Source: Trema orientale (lineage: Eukaryota > Streptophyta > Magnoliopsida > Rosales > Cannabaceae). From it: DNA of 64,000 nt. Shown piece after piece: positions 10,418 through 22,546 of the stretch; the first letter of the stretch is position 1; each line of letters opens with the position of its first letter. Location of the stretch: NCBI GenBank assembly GCA_002914845.1, contig JXTC01000040.1:394433-458432 (forward strand), read 5' to 3'. The translations under genes were made by a program, and so were the position numbers. Under the pieces are notes generated by a model that saw nothing but the letters and a program-made list of their open reading frames with translations, had not been told where the DNA came from and searched no databases.

Positions 10418-13400
10418 ATGAGTGAGCTTGAGGAAGAACCTGCTTTTGAGATTGCGGTAGTGGTTCCAAAGAGGAATGTGAAGGCAGAGGATTCAAGTTT
10501 TGATTGCGTGGAGCTTCTTGTACGTGAATTTAGGAAAGTGGGTTTTGTAGTTGAGAGAGTCATTGGGGTTGCTGATGAGTTTATCAAGGTTTAGTATTGA
10601 ACTTCCCTTTGTATGATGCATTTTATTTCATATAGTTTAGTTGTCTTCTAATTTCATTCTTGCAATTTACTTATCAAAGATATTACCTTTTTTTTTTTTT
10701 CTGGTTCATAAACTATACCGTTTTTTTTCATTTTACAAAATTTGCGTGCCAATATATGGTTAGTTCTTAAACGTTAAGTGTATAAACTTGACAAAATTTG
10801 TTTCAGCTAGCTGCGGCTTTGGAGACTTTGGGGAGGGCTGCAGCCAGGTTGCAAATTAAGAAACGGACCCGTATTGGTAATAGTCAGCATATCCTGTAAA
10901 AGGGTTCTTAATTTTTTCCCTAATGTTCATGTTAAGCTGTCCTGTTTTACCTTACAATCATTGCAAAATAGATAGAAATATAAGAAGGAATCCATGATAA
11001 GCAATACCTGCTTTCAGGAGTGGATTTACCATTTGAATGGGAGGAGGTGGAAGCTTTTGTGAGACAACCTGATGGTTCATTGTTCAGTTGGAGTGAGCGG
11101 TTTCACTGTTATCAGCACTTAATATATGGAATTGTAAGTCATTCAGTAATACATATACTTTTCTCTGTAGTGTGTATAGTTGAACTCCTTGCTCTTCATT
11201 ACAGTTATTTTTAATAGATATGTTTGGAACATGATTTTACATAAAAATTTAAACAATCACCACTTCGTATTTTTTACCATAGTTTGGTTTGTTATCACTC
11301 TTTGGTATGACATAAGTCATAACTAACTTCAAGTTCGTTCCTTTTAGTGAGGATTGATTGATTTCCACATATTCATTTCTGAAATTGGATTCAAAACAAC
11401 TAACCATTATGGCCGTCCGGTTGAGTATGATCAATAAGATCCCGTAAGGCAGAAGTAAATTTGATGTCAAATATTTGCAACTGAATGAAACTTACTTGAG
11501 ATTTGTATCTGTTGCAAATGCTGTACGGACAAACAAACATTTAACAGGAGAACAAGAGCCGGTCAGCTATAATTCTAAAACACGAGGGTAAAGAATTACG
11601 GTGGGAAGTTGGGGAATGTTTGCTGCAGAAATTGGAAGCGGAGGGCATTGTTAAAGATGTCTTCCCATTGCATGGTATGCTTTACTAATCAAGCAATTGT
11701 ATGCATATGCATCAAGCGATTGTATGCATATGTGTAACCAATGTAATTCTAAATGAAGATGATTCTTTGGTTGGTAGATGAAATAAAGAGGAAAAAGCTC
11801 CTTCATAGTTGGGCACTACACTGGCGGGGCTTCACAGACCAGCCTATAGATGAGATTTACTCGTACTTCGGGACAAAGGTTAGTAATGACATAGCAATTG
11901 TTGTAGTACTTTCTTGCTTAATATCGGCACCATAGTTTATTTATTTATTTATATATTTCCTTTGTTTTCTAAATTTTTTACAGATTGCAGTCTATTTTGC
12001 TTTCCTTGGAATGTATACAAAGTGGTTGCTATTTCCAGCACTTTTTGGGCTTATGTTGCAGATAATTGATTTTGGGTAAGACTGCCAAACTATCTCTTAA
12101 TATTCGTTCTGACTGTTAAAACAAATTTGTGCATCTGGTGCGATATTGTTACTAAGGAGGGCTTCCTGCTTTCTTAGGTCAATGCAGTTACTGGTGCTCC
12201 CTATTTTCTTCATAAGCATCACACTATGGGCAATTATGTTTTCCCAGTTTTGGAAACGTAAAAATGCTGCCCTTTTAGCCAGGTAAATTTTTTAAAGAAC
12301 TACTCTTTTTTTTTTTTTTTGGTATTAGATTTACCCTTTTACATACGGAATTTTCAATTCATTTTTTCTTTTTTACCTATTGTTCTCCTTTCTTCTCTTC
12401 CTGTCTCTACTGGTTTGAATATTATAGATGGCAAATTAGTTATCCAGTTGGAGCAGACGCTGGACACAAACTTTTAGGCATGGAGTGGGGCTCCTTTCAG
12501 TCACCTATGGAAATCATAAGAAAATGGGGAACTGACAACACAAAAGAGAAAGAATTTTTCCAAAGGAATGAGTGGTTTGGGCGATTCATGAGATTCAGAA
12601 ATGATGCTCTCGTTATCTTGAGTATTATATGCCTTCAGTTGCCATTTGAATTGGCCTATGCTCATACTTATGAAGTTATGGAGTCCGATCTTATGAAGTA
12701 AGGAATCAAGTTATTTTGGTTATGACAAAGCTTTCTTTTCATACTTTCCAAAGCAACTTTCTATCAGAAGTTTAGGATGCCTGTTAAGAGGGATGGGCTC
12801 CAGAACTAATGATACTAAACGTTTATTCTTTCTTTTATGTTAATACTTTATGATTCATGGCATGAGAATGTCAATTTTATTATCTTTGGTTTTCAGGTTC
12901 GGGCTTACTGCAGTTTATCTTTTTGCCATTCAATATGTCACACAAATCGGGGGTAAGATCTCTGTCGGGCTCATTAAGCATGAAAACAACGAAAACAAAG
13001 AAAAAAGAGCTGACAGCTTGGTGTACAAGGTATTTAGCAGAAAATGAGTGTCTTATCTTCGCAGGCACTTTCATACAGTTAACAGTCTTAATTTCTTTTC
13101 AGGTGTTTGGGCTGTATTTTATGCAATCATATATAGGTATTTTCTACCATGCACTACTGCACCGCAGTTTTTTGACTCTCCGCCAAGTCTTGATTCAGCG
13201 CCTTCTTGTGTCTGAGGTGAAATAAATAGATGAGTTTGCCATTTTGGTTTTCACTACTTGTGTTAATGTGCTTGACATTTGACTTTTTCCAGGTGTTGGA
13301 AAACCTGTTGGAGAATTCTTTACCTTATCTTAAATATAGTTATAAGAAATATAGACTAAGGTAAGCTTTCTTTTTTACCATCTTCTCTTGGACTTCTACG

Positions 13401-14799
13401 TCACCGGTCCCACCTTGAAAGTTGCCTGAACTTCAGCTGATGCATATAGTGTATATTTATATATTAAATTTTCTTGTATCCAGAAGAAAGAGAAAATGTG
13501 AAAAGGGATCATCAACTGGGAAGATTCAGTTTACTTCCAGGGTAGAGAAAGAGTATCTGAAACCTTCCTATTCTGCAAGCATAGGCGATGAGCTTGAGGA
13601 TGGACTCTTTGATGGTAATATGTCTACTATATCGAAGTAGACACTGACATATGATAAATGTTTCTTATAGTTTTAAGAATATAATTCTATAGGTAGAGTA
13701 AAGAAAAAGAGAGTTCAAGTCACTTTCAAATGAAAAAGGTTTCATGGAGTTGGGAATTGAGATAATGAGTGGCGAACTTTTTCTTTTATTTCTTTTAGGA
13801 GAATGTTTGATGCTTTATGTAATATTGACCCACTTGAAAATTAAGAAGTTTTATGGAGCAATTGGGTACTTGTTTAGACTAACCAGATCTTCAAACCACT
13901 TGCAGACTTTTTGGAGTTGGCATTGCAGTTTGGACTCATCATGATGTTTGCTTGTGCATTTCCTCTCACGTTTGCGTTTGCTTTTTTGGTATGTAATGAT
14001 CTTATTGGAACTTTTGCCATTGTCACTATTCGGTTAATCGTTAATGTATTTTGAAGCTCCATTCTTTGCAGAACAACATTACTGAAATCAGAACAGATGC
14101 AGTGAAGCTGCTTACCATGTTTAGAAGGCCTGTCCCTCGTGCTGCCGCAACCATTGGAGCTTGGCTGAACATTTTTCAGGTACTTCTGAGCAAAATAAGA
14201 TATGCTACACAAATACGAACTGTACATCTTTCCATTTTGTCACACTATAAGGTGTTGGACACCGCATATTATATTTTGCCACATTGTTATGCATATTCTC
14301 TGTGTTATCATCATCCTACTAATGCTGGGACGGTATCCAAATTTCAGTTTTTGGTAGTGATGTCTATATGCACCAATTGTGCACTTTTAGCGTGGTTATA
14401 CGATCAGGAAGGTAAATGGAAAATAGAGCCCGGACTTGCCGCAATCCTCATCATGGAACATGTACTCCTCCTGATAAAGTTTGGATTTTCGCGCTTTGTT
14501 CCGGAGGTGATCGCTCTCTTCTTGACCCTCGTTGAGCCATTTTTCATCCAAACCTACTTGTCTTGTTATTAGTAGAACTTCAAACAGTGGAAACGAAGGC
14601 ATGAATCATCACTTTACACAGGTTAAATGGTGTTTTATACTTCTTTTTCTTGTAGGAGCCGGCTTGGGTGAGAGCCAACCGTGTGAAGAACGCGACACAG
14701 GCTCAGAACATGTGTTCTAAACAGCTTTTGCGGACCATGTCTGGCGGAGAAAAGGCATTTAGTGAGGTAAAGATGTCCGAGTCAGGGGAGTGCAACTGA
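10418..14799 (+). CDS. Anoctamin-like (TMEM16) membrane protein
   Basis: Sixteen exons join in frame to 663 codons: 10418-10588, 10807-10876, 11018-11133, 11548-11674, 11778-11878, 11984-12075, 12178-12282, 12428-12697, 12897-13029, 13103-13216, 13293-13360, 13484-13614, 13906-13988, 14072-14179, 14348-14506, 14656-14799. All introns are GT-AG. Animal and fungal TMEM16 proteins are calcium-dependent chloride channels or lipid scramblases with about ten membrane helices; the plant member's activity is not settled. The protein has a soluble N-terminus of about 195 residues, then hydrophobic segments beginning with [19 protein letters not shown]. The segment [20 protein letters not shown] matches the family's calcium-site helix NNIxEIRxDAxKxxxxxRRP, keeping its Asn and Glu. 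A final membrane helix ([15 protein letters not shown]) precedes a polar tail. The length equals that of the single Arabidopsis gene At1g73020 (from memory), which also lies next to CHMP1. Confidence 0.9.
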
Positions 14800-15325
14800 G
14801 AACTCTACCCTCGTATGAACACAAGTAAGAAGCTAATCTTCAAACGAAGTAACAAAAGATTTACAGCACAGTTTTGTCATCATGTTTTCACCCCCNCCTC
14901 TCTCAAGAACAACATCTTTTAAGTTAACACATACATGTTATTATATATGTATAGACATATATGTATAGACAAGTAATTATTTTTATTTTTGTGGTATGAA
15001 AAAGCTTACCATTTTTGGGTTGCTTATTATAAAACTGGTATATAGTAAAACCACGAAAATACAATATTTGACCATCCACCCATTCTCAGTTTAATGGTAA
15101 AATAATAGCATAACAATATAACAGCCAGATTCTACACTTCATGACCACTGAGTTCTCAGATGTTTAAGCATCTTCTGTAAGTTGTGAAATTAAAATTACT
15201 TGAGACCACCAGAAAACAGAACAAAAACTATACGAAGCTTAGAACAATAACCACAAATGGGGGAAGATATCGATTATTTACATCATTTTGGGTGGAGCCC
15301 ATTATTTTATACATCAATTTGGGGC
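14800..15325. other. Between anoctamin and the small gene
   Basis: It includes the anoctamin 3' UTR and one undetermined base at 14896. The segment 15130-15190 is similar to 17170-17240 on the other side of the small gene (catgac-actgagttc and gcatcttctgtaa style matches); the meaning of this pair is unknown. Confidence 0.4.
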
Positions 15326-15441
15326 GGTACCTTTATATATATACATCACTCAAGGCTGAGCCTTTTATTTATTTACGCAGCTGCGGTACCTTTATATATA
15401 CATCACTCAAGGCAGAGCCTTTTATTTATTTACACAGTTGC
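15326..15441. repeat. Two-copy tandem repeat, about 58 bp
   Basis: Two adjacent units begin with ggtacctttatata at 15326 and 15385 and both contain catcactcaaggc and gagccttttatttatttac. They differ at only a few bases and by a TA indel. The repeat lies about 230 bases past the stop codon of the minus-strand small gene, possibly inside its 3' UTR. Confidence 0.85.
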
Positions 15442-15672
15442 CTCAAAGGTCAAAGCAAGTCCCTAACCAAACTCTTCTTGAATACCATACAAACCTTTCC
15501 GATCCAAACCAATGCGTCAAAACAATCAAGTTAATCATTTCTCCAACTCATATTTACATTTTCTCAACTTTGAAATGTGCCTTCACACATTAGAAACTCA
15601 AAACTCTTGTCCTTCTTTACGATCAAGAACAGAGAAAGCATGCTCAAGAACATACGTCAATTGGCTTTGTGA

Positions 15673-15912
15673 TTAGCCACGGGTGCCCCCGAAACGACCA
15701 CTGACTTGGCGGGCATAAGCAACAACAGCCTTAGCCCATCTCTTGATCTCAAATTTCAACTTGTTTGAGTCCATTTCTTTCAGGGTTTTCCCCCGTTCCA
15801 TCGGTAGCTCCACGAAAGAGAAACATCGACCATACTTCCCACGTCTCACCGAGATTTGGTGGCCCTTCGCGGCCTCGCCGCGGTTTAGGGAGAGAGTTTT
15901 CTTGACAGACAT
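15673..15912 (-). CDS. Small basic plant protein, unknown function
   Basis: The frame is 79 codons long without intron and starts MSVKKTLSLNRGEAAKG. It is rich in Lys and Arg, has no signal peptide or membrane segment, and ends QVSGRFGGTRG. The evidence for a real gene is a TATA box on the minus strand (CTATAAAT, about 15998-16005) roughly 90 bases upstream, fairly GC-rich codons in an AT-rich setting, and an uninterrupted frame. A second minus-strand frame (15749-15988) overlaps it but has no protein-like pattern. I have the impression of a conserved short plant family but cannot name it. The positive charge would suit a nucleic-acid or membrane surface contact; that is a guess. Confidence 0.6.
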   Translation of the reverse strand: MSVKKTLSLNRGEAAKGHQISVRRGKYGRCFSFVELPMERGKTLKEMDSNKLKFEIKRWAKAVVAYARQVSGRFGGTRG

Positions 15913-16009
15913 GGTGTTTGGTAGCCTTTTCAGGCTTGTTCTGGCTCAGCAATCTCAAACTACGCAATTTTCTGCGAATAATACGCATTTGATCTTAATT
16001 TATAGGGGT

Positions 16010-17601
16010 AGAGAATTAAATTAAGGCAAGTAACTTGGTATTCTCATAGGTGTGGCAACTATTGACTTGACCATTTCAATATTCCCATGTTTATTGTCAT
16101 AAAAATAAGCTTTTGGTGTCTAAAAAACCTGTTACTTTATAGGTAGTTGTTCAGATAACTTGTACTCAAACAAAGGAAAAAGAATTATCCAACGAATTTG
16201 GCTTCAACAAATATGTACGCCTCTATACCAAGTGGATATACCATATGTTATTTACTAGTATAGGTAATTATTCCTTTACTTAGTCTATGGTCAAAGGATT
16301 AATTGAGACACATAACGCGTTTCAATGTACAAATAAAGTCGCTCAGAAAACTCAATTTGAATGTTCGTTATGGAGAAAAGTAGATACGTATAATGAAATA
16401 GTAACAGAGATTAGAGATGGAGAAATGGGTATGCTTCTATTACATATTCTCGACTCTGATCATCTTAGGCCAAGGACCACTCGTTCCATATTATATCAAC
16501 TAACTATACTATTCAGTATAGCAACAACCAATGATTAGAAATGTTAGACTTTTAAAATAAAATAAGATGGGCAAAGTTATTTATTCAGTTCAGTAAGGTT
16601 CTTGGCCATGAAAAAAAAAAATCCTTCTTTACATGAACTTGCTGCCTAAGTCATTAAGCACCCTTTTGATGTAATAGACTAGTATTTTAATAAGAAGAAA
16701 AAGTAAAACCTAATATAAAATCCCAACAAATATTTAAGAAAGGAAAAGAAGGGAAAAAAAAATTAATCGGCATGTACCTGTACATACTTTTTCTTGCATA
16801 GGAAGCATCTCTATCAATTCGTCTTAATCGGATTTTGACGTCTGTAAGCACACAGAAAGTTTTGCAATAATGTGACATTTATACTAGCCAGCTGTATCCT
16901 AAGAACTTTTGTCACTTCCAGATATATATTTGAATATCTGCAACAATATTAAGAAGCTATATCATCAAGATCAAGTCGTGTTTTCCTCTACAAGAACACC
17001 TTTAATTTCTAGAAGATATGTACACACACATTATACGAAAGTGATTGTATTTATATTGTGGAATTAGAAAGCTTACAACAAAACTATAGTCTAGAGTTCT
17101 AGACCATCCATCAATGCTCAATTGAACTTTATTTCTTCCGAAACAAAAAAAACGAATAAAAAAAAAATGTGATACCCCACATTGGTTTTGGTTTGCATGA
17201 CTACTAAGTTCCAATGTTTTAGCATCTGCTGTAAATTCAGACAAAAAAAGAGGGGCAACGCGTGATAGTTGCTTTGGGTCTTCTAAGGAGGAGCACTTTC
17301 AAATTTGGGCCTACAATGCTTTTGGACAGTACCATTTGGGCCTTCAAAGCAAATTTAATCGGCCCATAAAAGATCTAAGACGTGTGAGGGTGAGTTCAAA
17401 GTCCAAGCTACAAAGACAGTTAAATGTGACAGCATAAAAATTTTAATAAAATACACAGGAAGCGTGTAGAAGAGACGAGTTTTGGTCCACTTTCTTTGCA
17501 TTTTCATCTGTAAACTCGAAAGTTAAACCCAATATTTTTTTCTTCAAGCTGAGCTGAATAATTCTAACGCTTCCTGAAGCTCCTTCATCAGTCACGAAGC
17601 C
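16010..17601. other. Intergenic and RABD2 promoter region
   Basis: No gene was recognised. The 83-codon + frame at 16287 lacks any family resemblance. The RABD2 leader must lie close to 17602, but I could not place a TATA box with confidence. Confidence 0.45.
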
Positions 17602-19846
17602 ATGAATCCTGAATAGTGAGCTCTTTAACTCATTCAAGTCATGTTTATATTATATATATATATATATTATACACACACTTGTTAATGGGTATAAGCTTGG
17701 TTGACGATCCATGCTAATTAACATATTTATGCTCCACTTAAATTCATCAATATTGGATTTTCAATCAAACCCATCTCGTTTTTAGTCTTACTTTCCACTG
17801 GGTACTGCATAACACGTATCATTTTGGTTCCTAACTTTTGGGTATTTGGCTTGCCTTTGAGTTTTGGTAAGTCTTCAAAATGAAAAACTCTGCTTATCTG
17901 ATAAAAGGGGCTGTTAGTTTAACGCCGTATCTGGGTGTTGATTACTGTGTGAAATGAAGGCGTTAAACTAAGCCTTTATTTTGATCGATTTAATTGACTT
18001 TCCCTCTTGTAAAGAATCATATATATGTTATTGGTTCAAAAGGTAAAAAATAACCTTGTTGTTCTCCACATGAATTTAGTATCGTTTGATTTACATATTT
18101 CCTAGTATTTTATTTTGTTCTATGAGTTTAAATATGATAGCATGAAGTCTGATTTTTTTGGGCCCCCTAATGCAGTGATTATCTTTTCAAACTTTTGCTC
18201 ATTGGAGACTCTGGTGTTGGCAAGTCATGTCTTCTACTGAGATTTGCGGTAGGAGTTCATCTAGAGTCTAGACTGTATCTGTCCATTTTTATTTTTTTTT
18301 TTATATATACATTTGTTCTGGAAAAAGAAACGAACTATAAAGGTGCTATGAAATCTCAAGTATTTTCGAAGTAAAGAAAAACGAAGTTTTATTACAGCAA
18401 GTACAGATTTGGTTATATATATTTTTTGTCTTGTTTGGATTATGAGTTTATGTCATTCAGATTGGTGAACCAAATACTGGACCTAGCCTTATCATTCAAA
18501 TAAGATGTTGATCACTTGATCTGTTACCGAATTTTTGTATATTTCACAGTGTTGCGATACTTCAGTGATTTATCAGAACTACTTTCATATCTCCTTTTTT
18601 TTTTCAATTCTTTTCCATGTAACTTTGTGGATCTGTACCACTTTCTTTTCTATAAACAGAAGAATACTTGTGAATAGACGACATCTTTGATGCAATCAAC
18701 TTTGTGTATGGTTTTTGTTGTTGCTTTCTGACAATTTTATTCTCACGGTGTAGGATGATTCTTATGTGGAAACTTACATCAGTACCATTGGAGTAGACTT
18801 TGTAAGTATAATGAAAGAATTGAAACTTCTAAGGTTTGACCATTACATTGCCACGTATTTGTTAGAGCTTCGCTTCTTCTATGTAGAAAATTCGAACTGT
18901 GGAGCAAGACGAGAAGACTATCAAACTCCAAATTGTGAGTGCATTCTTTGCCCTGCTAATGAATATTCCTCGTCCCTTGGATCATGAAATCTCATTTTTC
19001 TGCTTTGTAGTGGGATACTGCTGGTCAAGAACGTTTCCGTACAATTGCAAGCAGCTACTACCGCGGTGCTCATGGCATTATTGTGTGAATTCCCCTCTTG
19101 ATTCACTAATTTACATCTTGTTTCTACAAGAAATTTCTGCAAGAATGATATAGGAGTTCTTTCTCAAGTACATTTTTGCAAGCACTTACTGGATTTTTTG
19201 ACCCTTATGCTAGATTGTCTACGATGTAACGGATGAAGATAGTTTCAAAAATGTTAAAGGCTGGCTGCAAGAAATTGACAAGTATACTAATGGAAATGTG
19301 AACAAGCTCTTAGTTGGAAACAAATGTGACTTGACTGACAAGAAAGTGGTTGCTTATGAAACTGCCAAGGTATCTTAGTTGCTGACTTTCTGTGATGTGG
19401 GTTTTTAACAATTTCAATTAATACAGATGATACATCTATAGAATATTCGTCTATTTCCTTTTGTTCATCTCATTCAAATTTGTCTATGGTTTCTAAAGGC
19501 ATTTGCTGATGAAGTCGGAATCCCATTCTTGGAAACAAGTGCTAAAAATGCCACCAATGTTGAGCAGGCTTTCCTGACTATGGTTGCAGAGATAAAGAGT
19601 CGGTGAGTCATGAATGTTAAATCTTCATGTTGTAGCTGCTGATTATATGGCATACATCTGATCCTCGTTGCTTAACTTTGATTTTAAGAACAGTTGCTTG
19701 ACTGCAATCTCTCATCTCCCTACTCAATTTTTATTCTTTCTTTTTATAGGATGGCCAGTCAACCGGTATCAACTTCTGACAAACCCACCGTGCTGCGCAT
19801 GCATGGCCAGCCTGTTGCACAGAAAACCTCCTGTTGTTCCTCCTAA
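17602..19846 (+). CDS. RABD2: Rab1-type GTPase, RABD2 group
   Basis: Eight exons (17602-17615, 18176-18248, 18754-18801, 18887-18934, 19011-19082, 19214-19369, 19499-19602, 19750-19846) join to 203 codons, the exact length of RABD2. Rab1/RABD2 controls vesicle transport from endoplasmic reticulum to Golgi. All GTPase motifs are intact: P-loop GDSGVGKS (15-22), switch I Thr40 in [16 protein letters not shown] (62-68), NKCD (121-124), ETSAK (149-153). The C-terminus CCSS carries the two cysteines for geranylgeranylation. The N-terminus [20 protein letters not shown] is diagnostic of RABD2 over RABD1. The first coding exon is only 14 bases, and intron 1 (560 bases) contains a short inverted repeat. 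The tail [13 protein letters not shown] differs from the PTVQIRGQPV form I recall from Arabidopsis. Confidence 0.95.
17914..17971. repeat. Inverted repeat in RABD2 intron 1
   Basis: TTAGTTTAACGCC (17914-17926) and GGCGTTAAACTAA (17959-17971) are perfect 13-base inverted copies around a 32-base loop. It could fold in the RNA or be a trimmed transposon. No target duplication was seen. Confidence 0.7.
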
Positions 19847-20555
19847 CGTTGTTGTGTTGTATTTGTTCGTGTGTGAATCTGGTTTAGGGTGGCCTAAAGA
19901 AGTCAGAACTCGGAAGATTCAGGACCACATTTAACTGTTTTTTGAATTGTACATTGGCTTTTGACCAGACGTCTCGTGCGCACAGCAGTTCTAAGATTGT
20001 TCAGTGCAAGTGCATATGCCATTCTCTTGGCTTCAAAGAACTCGCAATTATAAAAATACAACAAAAGTTTGAACCAGAAATAATCCTGTGTTGCTGAATG
20101 GATTACACAAGATTAAGTGTAGCGGTCGAGCAAAAAGTTATAATCCTTTACCAATTTATACAACATTGAAATGCTTTCCATTAAAAAGTAAATCGCCTTC
20201 TCCCTAATTGGTTAGGCAGAAATTTAGTTACCCCTTAATTTGGTTCTAAACCCTCGAATAGCTGGGAAAATTAATGGCTGACAGATAAATTGACTTCTTT
20301 TTTGGTTCAACTGGCCAGATTTTTACTACTATCTTCCATTCAAAAAGCATGACACAGAAACGACTAGTTAAATGAACTTACTGAACGAAATATCCGCTAG
20401 TGAAAATCTTAATCTTCTCCAAAATTACGCAGTAATAAAACTCGACAATAAAGAAATTCCAAAATCCATATTTTCCATACTTAAATCTAAGTTTAAAATT
20501 TGACATCTCAAAATAAAGGCGACTCAAAATCAGGAAAAACACACTACAGCATCTC
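19847..20555. other. Convergent 3' flanks of RABD2 and eL28
   Basis: The stop codons of RABD2 (+) and eL28 (-) face each other about 700 bases apart, so this span holds both 3' UTRs. No other feature was recognised. Confidence 0.6.
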
Positions 20556-22376
20556 TCACTTCCTAGCGACTTTCACAGCCTGTCTGTTCCTCTTCTTGAC
20601 ACCAGACTTGGCAACCTTGAGGCTCCTGTGAACAACACTCAACCTTGCAAGGGCTGCCTTCTTTAAATCGGGCCTGTAGTGGTTATCAGACACCTGCAAT
20701 AATATAAATAACAGTAAATACCTTTGGGCTAAGCAGAGCGAATGTTGTCATAATTTATGAACATGAAGAACTTGTTCAAGTAGTAACAACATAATTCTGA
20801 TGGCGCTTGTTTAGAATGAAACATGCAATTTAAAAACACGAAGCCCAATCCAAAAGAAAAAGCGTAAGAAAGATGCCATCAATAGCATATGCTCAGAAGC
20901 CAAGCGTAACAAAAGTATTTCATTGGAGAAACCATCAAAGCTGTCTCTCCTTACATGTTAGAGGCTCATCACCGCAGAACAATTATCAGTTTCCAGCAAA
21001 GATACATCATACACAAACTAGAAGCAAACATCCACTGCACCTATGAGTCCTAACTCAAGATTATACTTTGATCATAATAACAAGCAGATAACAGCAAAAA
21101 TAAGTAAACATACAAGGACCAAAGTATGTAATATGCAAAAATATCCTTAGTTGTTCAAGGAAAACAAAAGCAGAGAAAGAACGCAATCGTGTTAAAATAT
21201 GAAGCCCAATAAAATTAAACAAAAACGGAGTAAGTAAGATGCCATCAATAGTATACGCTCAGAAGCCAAGCGTAACAAGTGTATTTCATAGAAAAAACCA
21301 TTCAAGATGGTTCTTCTTACGTGTTAGAGGCTCATCACCGCAGACTCAAAATACCAGTTGCCAGCAAAAATGCATCATACATATAAACTGGAAGCAAGCA
21401 TCCACCATAACTACAATTCCTAACTCAATATCCTAATTGGATAATAAGGACAAATACACAACCGAGAAAATAAGTAATATACAACAACCAAAAGTATGCA
21501 TATGAATGCCTTCATTTTTAGTTATATAAAAAAAAAAAAACAAAAACTGAGAAAGCATCAAGTGATAAACAGGGACTGGGAGATTACCTGGTTGGTAACT
21601 GCATCAGCCATCCTGCGGAACTCTTTCTTCATAACAGACTTGTGAAGCAAAGCAGCAGGTTTGTTCTGCTTCTTGGTCTTAGTAGTTGCAAGCAACACAC
21701 CTTGATCTTTGCCAGCAGGTTGAACAGTGACAGTCTTCTTGTTTGCCAAGCCTAGCAAAAGAATAATTCAATAATTAACTCAAAAAAAATGCTTCAAAAT
21801 ACTGTGTATTAAAAAGCTTCATACATAGAACGAAAAACAAGAAACATTAAAAGACCACAGTATCTACGTTTCAAAATTACCCATATATTTAAGACATATC
21901 TATAACTTACCAAAAAAAATTGAAACTGTTCATTTTCAGCTCATGTTGCTTGAGATGATCTAAATCATTCATTTCACTTATAAAGACAAACCCACATATT
22001 TCCCAAAATACATTTGTTCAAATTCCATAACTGTGTATACATTCATAGCTTTAGATCTCTTATGAAACTATTCACGCTCAAACATTATGACTTAAACAGG
22101 CTAAAACCTAAAACCCATCTCTTTCCACACAAAACAAAATCAAACCCAACAAATTTTTCTTTCTCGAGAAACAGACAGAAAGAGGAAAAATGCATTGAAA
22201 TAAACGAAAGAGAAAAAAAAAAAAATACCCGAGTGCTTGTAGGAGTTGAGGTTGTACAAGTTGTTAGACTCCTTGCTGAACTGCACCTTGGCGTTGCCCC
22301 TGCCGAACTCCTTCACCAGAAATGAGTTGTTCTTCTTGACGATCTCCCATATCAACTGCCCTGGTACTGTCGCCAT
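20556..22376 (-). CDS. RPL28: Cytosolic ribosomal protein eL28
   Basis: Three coding exons on the minus strand (22229-22376, 21588-21751, 20556-20693) join to 149 codons. eL28 belongs to the large subunit of cytosolic ribosomes. The protein starts [20 protein letters not shown] and carries [18 protein letters not shown], then the Lys/Arg-rich middle and tail ([22 protein letters not shown]) typical of RNA binding. A 5' UTR intron is likely: acceptor TTGCAG ends at 22392 and donor GAG/GTTCTC lies at 22547/22546. Intron 2 (20694-21587) is long because of a 361-base tandem duplication that holds candidate snoRNAs. The promoter has a TATA box and telo-boxes, as expected for translation genes. Confidence 0.95.
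20888..20977 (-). ncRNA. Candidate C/D-box snoRNA, copy 1
   Basis: In the sense direction of the host gene, box C GTGATGA (complement of 20966-20972) and box D CTGA (20893-20896) enclose 80 bases, a normal C/D snoRNA size. A possible internal C' box (TTGATGG) lies between. The terminal stem is weak (about 3 pairs) and I could not assign an rRNA target. Ribosomal protein introns are known snoRNA hosts. This is a candidate only. Confidence 0.35.
21254..21343 (-). ncRNA. Candidate C/D-box snoRNA, copy 2
   Basis: This is the duplicate of the upstream candidate. Box C GTGATGA (complement of 21332-21338) and box D CTGA (21259-21262) again enclose exactly 80 bases, while the middle differs at many positions. 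The stretch before box D (GTTACGCTTGGCTT) and the one after box C (GCCTCTAACA) are unchanged; these are the places where C/D guides sit. Confidence 0.35.
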
Positions 22377-22546
22377 CTCTTCCTTTCTACCCTGCAACCA
22401 TGGACATAACAAATCAGATCCGAAACCCTACTGATCAACCCCCACCAATTCATTTTTACATGTATATATGTATATACATAATATATATATGATAGAAACT
22501 GCAGCTTGTAATATGTATATGTATTTCGATGAGAGAGAGTGAGAAC

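Larger units (their letters stand above)
20818..21545. repeat. Tandem duplication in eL28 intron 2
   Basis: Two diverged copies with a period of 361 bases lie side by side: gaagcccaat occurs at 20840 and 21201, and long matches follow (gatgccatcaata, tcagaagccaagcgtaac, gttagaggctcatcaccgcag, gcatccac, cctaactcaa). The whole duplication lies inside the intron, so the mRNA is not changed. Confidence 0.85.

Noticed and set aside
15749-15988. Second minus-strand frame overlapping the 79-residue protein
   Set aside because: Its composition is unlike a protein and its ATG is close to or before the expected transcription start. The other frame fits better.
16287-16538. 83-codon + frame
   Set aside because: It has no homology that I recognise, AT-rich codons and no promoter signals.
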